A stretch of 64,000 bases of DNA, taken from the NCBI RefSeq assembly GCF_028745735.1, contig NZ_JAQZSM010000004.1:1-64000 (forward strand), read 5' to 3'. This stretch comes from Roseinatronobacter alkalisoli. GTDB taxonomy: Bacteria; Pseudomonadota; Alphaproteobacteria; Rhodobacterales; Rhodobacteraceae. Positions 62,854 to 64,000 of this stretch are shown here, piece by piece. The notes below the pieces were generated by a model that was not told the origin of the DNA, made no database searches, and saw nothing but the letters and a program-made list of their open reading frames with translations. Each line of letters starts with the position of its first letter. Position 1 is the stretch's first letter. A program made the position numbers and the translations under genes.

Positions 62854-64000
62854 ATGCCACCACTGAACCTGCGCCTGACCGGCGCGCTTTGCCTGTTGAA
62901 CAGCACGCTTGAAGATTGTGATCTGGTGATCAATGCCACCACATTCGGCCATGCCGATGGCGCCATGCATGAGATTGACCTGTCTGGCTACTGGCTTTTG
63001 CCCGGTATCGTCGATCTGCATGGTGACGGGTTTGAACGCCATATCCGCCCCCGCCCCACAGCCCCCTTTGACAAGCGCCAGGCGCTGCAGGCCGCCGATG
63101 CCGAACTGGCCGCGAATGGCGTGACAACCGCGTGGTTCGCGCAAAGCTGGTCATGGGAAGGTGGCTCGCGTTCTGCGGATGAAGCGGTTGCCCTGATGGC
63201 GGCCCGCCGCCAGATCGCGCATCGTCTGGGCACCGATATCCGCATTCAGTTGCGTTTTGAAACCCATATGCCGCGTGACCACGCAGCCCTTGTCGCGGTC
63301 GTGCGTGACTATCATCTGGATTATATCGTCTTCAACAACCACCTGCCCGAAGCGCTGGAAATGGCCGAAACCAAACCAGCGCGCTTTGCGACATGGGCGG
63401 CGCAGAACGGCCATGCGCCTGACGACCTGCTGGCCATCGTCATGGAAGCGAAACGCGCCGATCCGGAGATTCCGGCATTCCTGACCCGCGTGGCCGCAGA
63501 CCTGCGCGCACTTGGCGTGAAACTTGGCTCGCATGATGACACCGACCCCGAAACCCGCGCCTTCTATCGCGGGATTGGCGCGCATATCTGCGAATTCCCG
63601 ACCAGCATCGCCGCAGCCCGCGCTGCGCAACAGGCCGGTGAACCCGTGCTTATGGGCGCACCCAATATCGTGCGCGGGGGGTCGCAGGCCGGAAATATCG
63701 CAGCGATGGACCTTATCGAGGACGGGCATTGCTGCGCGCTGATCTCGGATTACTACATCCCTGCTCTGATGCAGGCGGCCTGGGTGATCGCCGATGCCCG
63801 CGTCCTGAGTTTCGCGCATGCCTGGGAAATGATCTCCACCCGGCCTGCTGAAATCATGGGCCTGACCGACCGTGGCAGGCTGGTGCCGGGGCAGCGCGCT
63901 GATCTGGTTGTCCTGAACCCCAATACCCGCCGCATAGAGGCAACGATCGCAGGTGGGCAGATCACCTATGCCAGCGCCAATGTCGCTTGCCGAATTCTGC
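62854..64000 (+). CDS. Second PhnM-like amidohydrolase, cut by the window edge
   Basis: The open frame runs from ATG 62854 to the right edge without a stop (382 codons seen). PhnM-family features: LPGIVDLHGDGFERHIRPRP, KLGSHDDTDPETR, APNIVRGGSQAGNIAA and LISDYYIPALMQAAW. It differs from the first PhnM in the central metal-ligand region (HMPRDHAAL, FNNHLPEAL), so its substrate may differ. It follows phnF by 51 bp in the same direction. Confidence 0.87.
   Translation, partial: MPPLNLRLTGALCLLNSTLEDCDLVINATTFGHADGAMHEIDLSGYWLLPGIVDLHGDGFERHIRPRPTAPFDKRQALQAADAELAANGVTTAWFAQSWSWEGGSRSADEAVALMAARRQIAHRLGTDIRIQLRFETHMPRDHAALVAVVRDYHLDYIVFNNHLPEALEMAETKPARFATWAAQNGHAPDDLLAIVMEAKRADPEIPAFLTRVAADLRALGVKLGSHDDTDPETRAFYRGIGAHICEFPTSIAAARAAQQAGEPVLMGAPNIVRGGSQAGNIAAMDLIEDGHCCALISDYYIPALMQAAWVIADARVLSFAHAWEMISTRPAEIMGLTDRGRLVPGQRADLVVLNPNTRRIEATIAGGQITYASANVACRIL

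Overview
The window looks like a chromosomal segment of a GC-rich alphaproteobacterium, most likely Rhodobacterales. The grounds are overall protein style, Aap/Bzt-type amino-acid transport, a full C-P lyase operon with PhnF, and a tRNA-Phe typical of the group. The species is not resolved. All calls come from reading the sequence; no database search was run.

Region 1, 1-2.06 kb: a complete IS5-family (IS427-type) element (146-987, TA target duplication) sits between the start of a leftward gene cut by the window edge and a decayed coiled-coil gene. Region 2, 2.06-13.76 kb: a complete type I-E CRISPR-Cas locus, cas3 / cse1-cse2-cas7-cas5-cas6e-cas1-cas2, all translationally coupled after cas3, then a short leader and an array of 51 repeats and 50 spacers. 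The cas3-cse1 gap is the most interesting non-coding stretch. It holds an orphan degenerate CRISPR repeat with an intact Cas6e-type stem, a 12-bp inverted repeat, a 13-codon mini-ORF with a strong ribosome binding site, and two strong hairpins. This layout resembles the Cascade-dependent RNA guard or regulator modules (CreTA, CreR) known from other cas loci, but that is a hypothesis.

Region 3, 13.8-18 kb: a defence and IS graveyard with a TcmP-like gene fragment, IS5 and IS110 remnants, an intact NaeI-like type II restriction endonuclease with its C5-cytosine methyltransferase, and a decayed transposase. Region 4, 18-21.3 kb: an HlyD adaptor with two ABC-2 permeases and no ATPase.

Region 5, 21.5-29.6 kb: one catabolic operon comprising a PLP class V aminotransferase, a four-part amino-acid ABC importer, an RpiR regulator and a dihydropyrimidinase, with a perfect 22-bp palindrome upstream. 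Region 6, 29.9-36 kb: an AfuABC/Fbp-like importer followed by an inositol-monophosphatase-family phosphatase, facing a BtpA-family gene. Region 7, 36-40.1 kb: an IS110 fossil, MarR, a VOC protein, a tandem DUF1428 protein, an AlkD-like protein, and tRNA-Phe.

Region 8, 40.5-54.8 kb: a pseudaminic-acid locus. pseG-pseH (fused), pseI and a transferase-like gene run right; pseF, a methylase, the PseA/HisH/HisF amidation triad, pseB and pseC run left. A TetR/NmrA/ASCH cassette with three matching operators lies between the halves. The two transferase paralogues share a 179-bp identical block, a sign of gene conversion. Region 9, 55-64 kb: phosphonate utilisation: phnGHIJKL, phnN, a DUF1045 protein, phnM, divergent phnF, and a second phnM-like gene running off the right edge.
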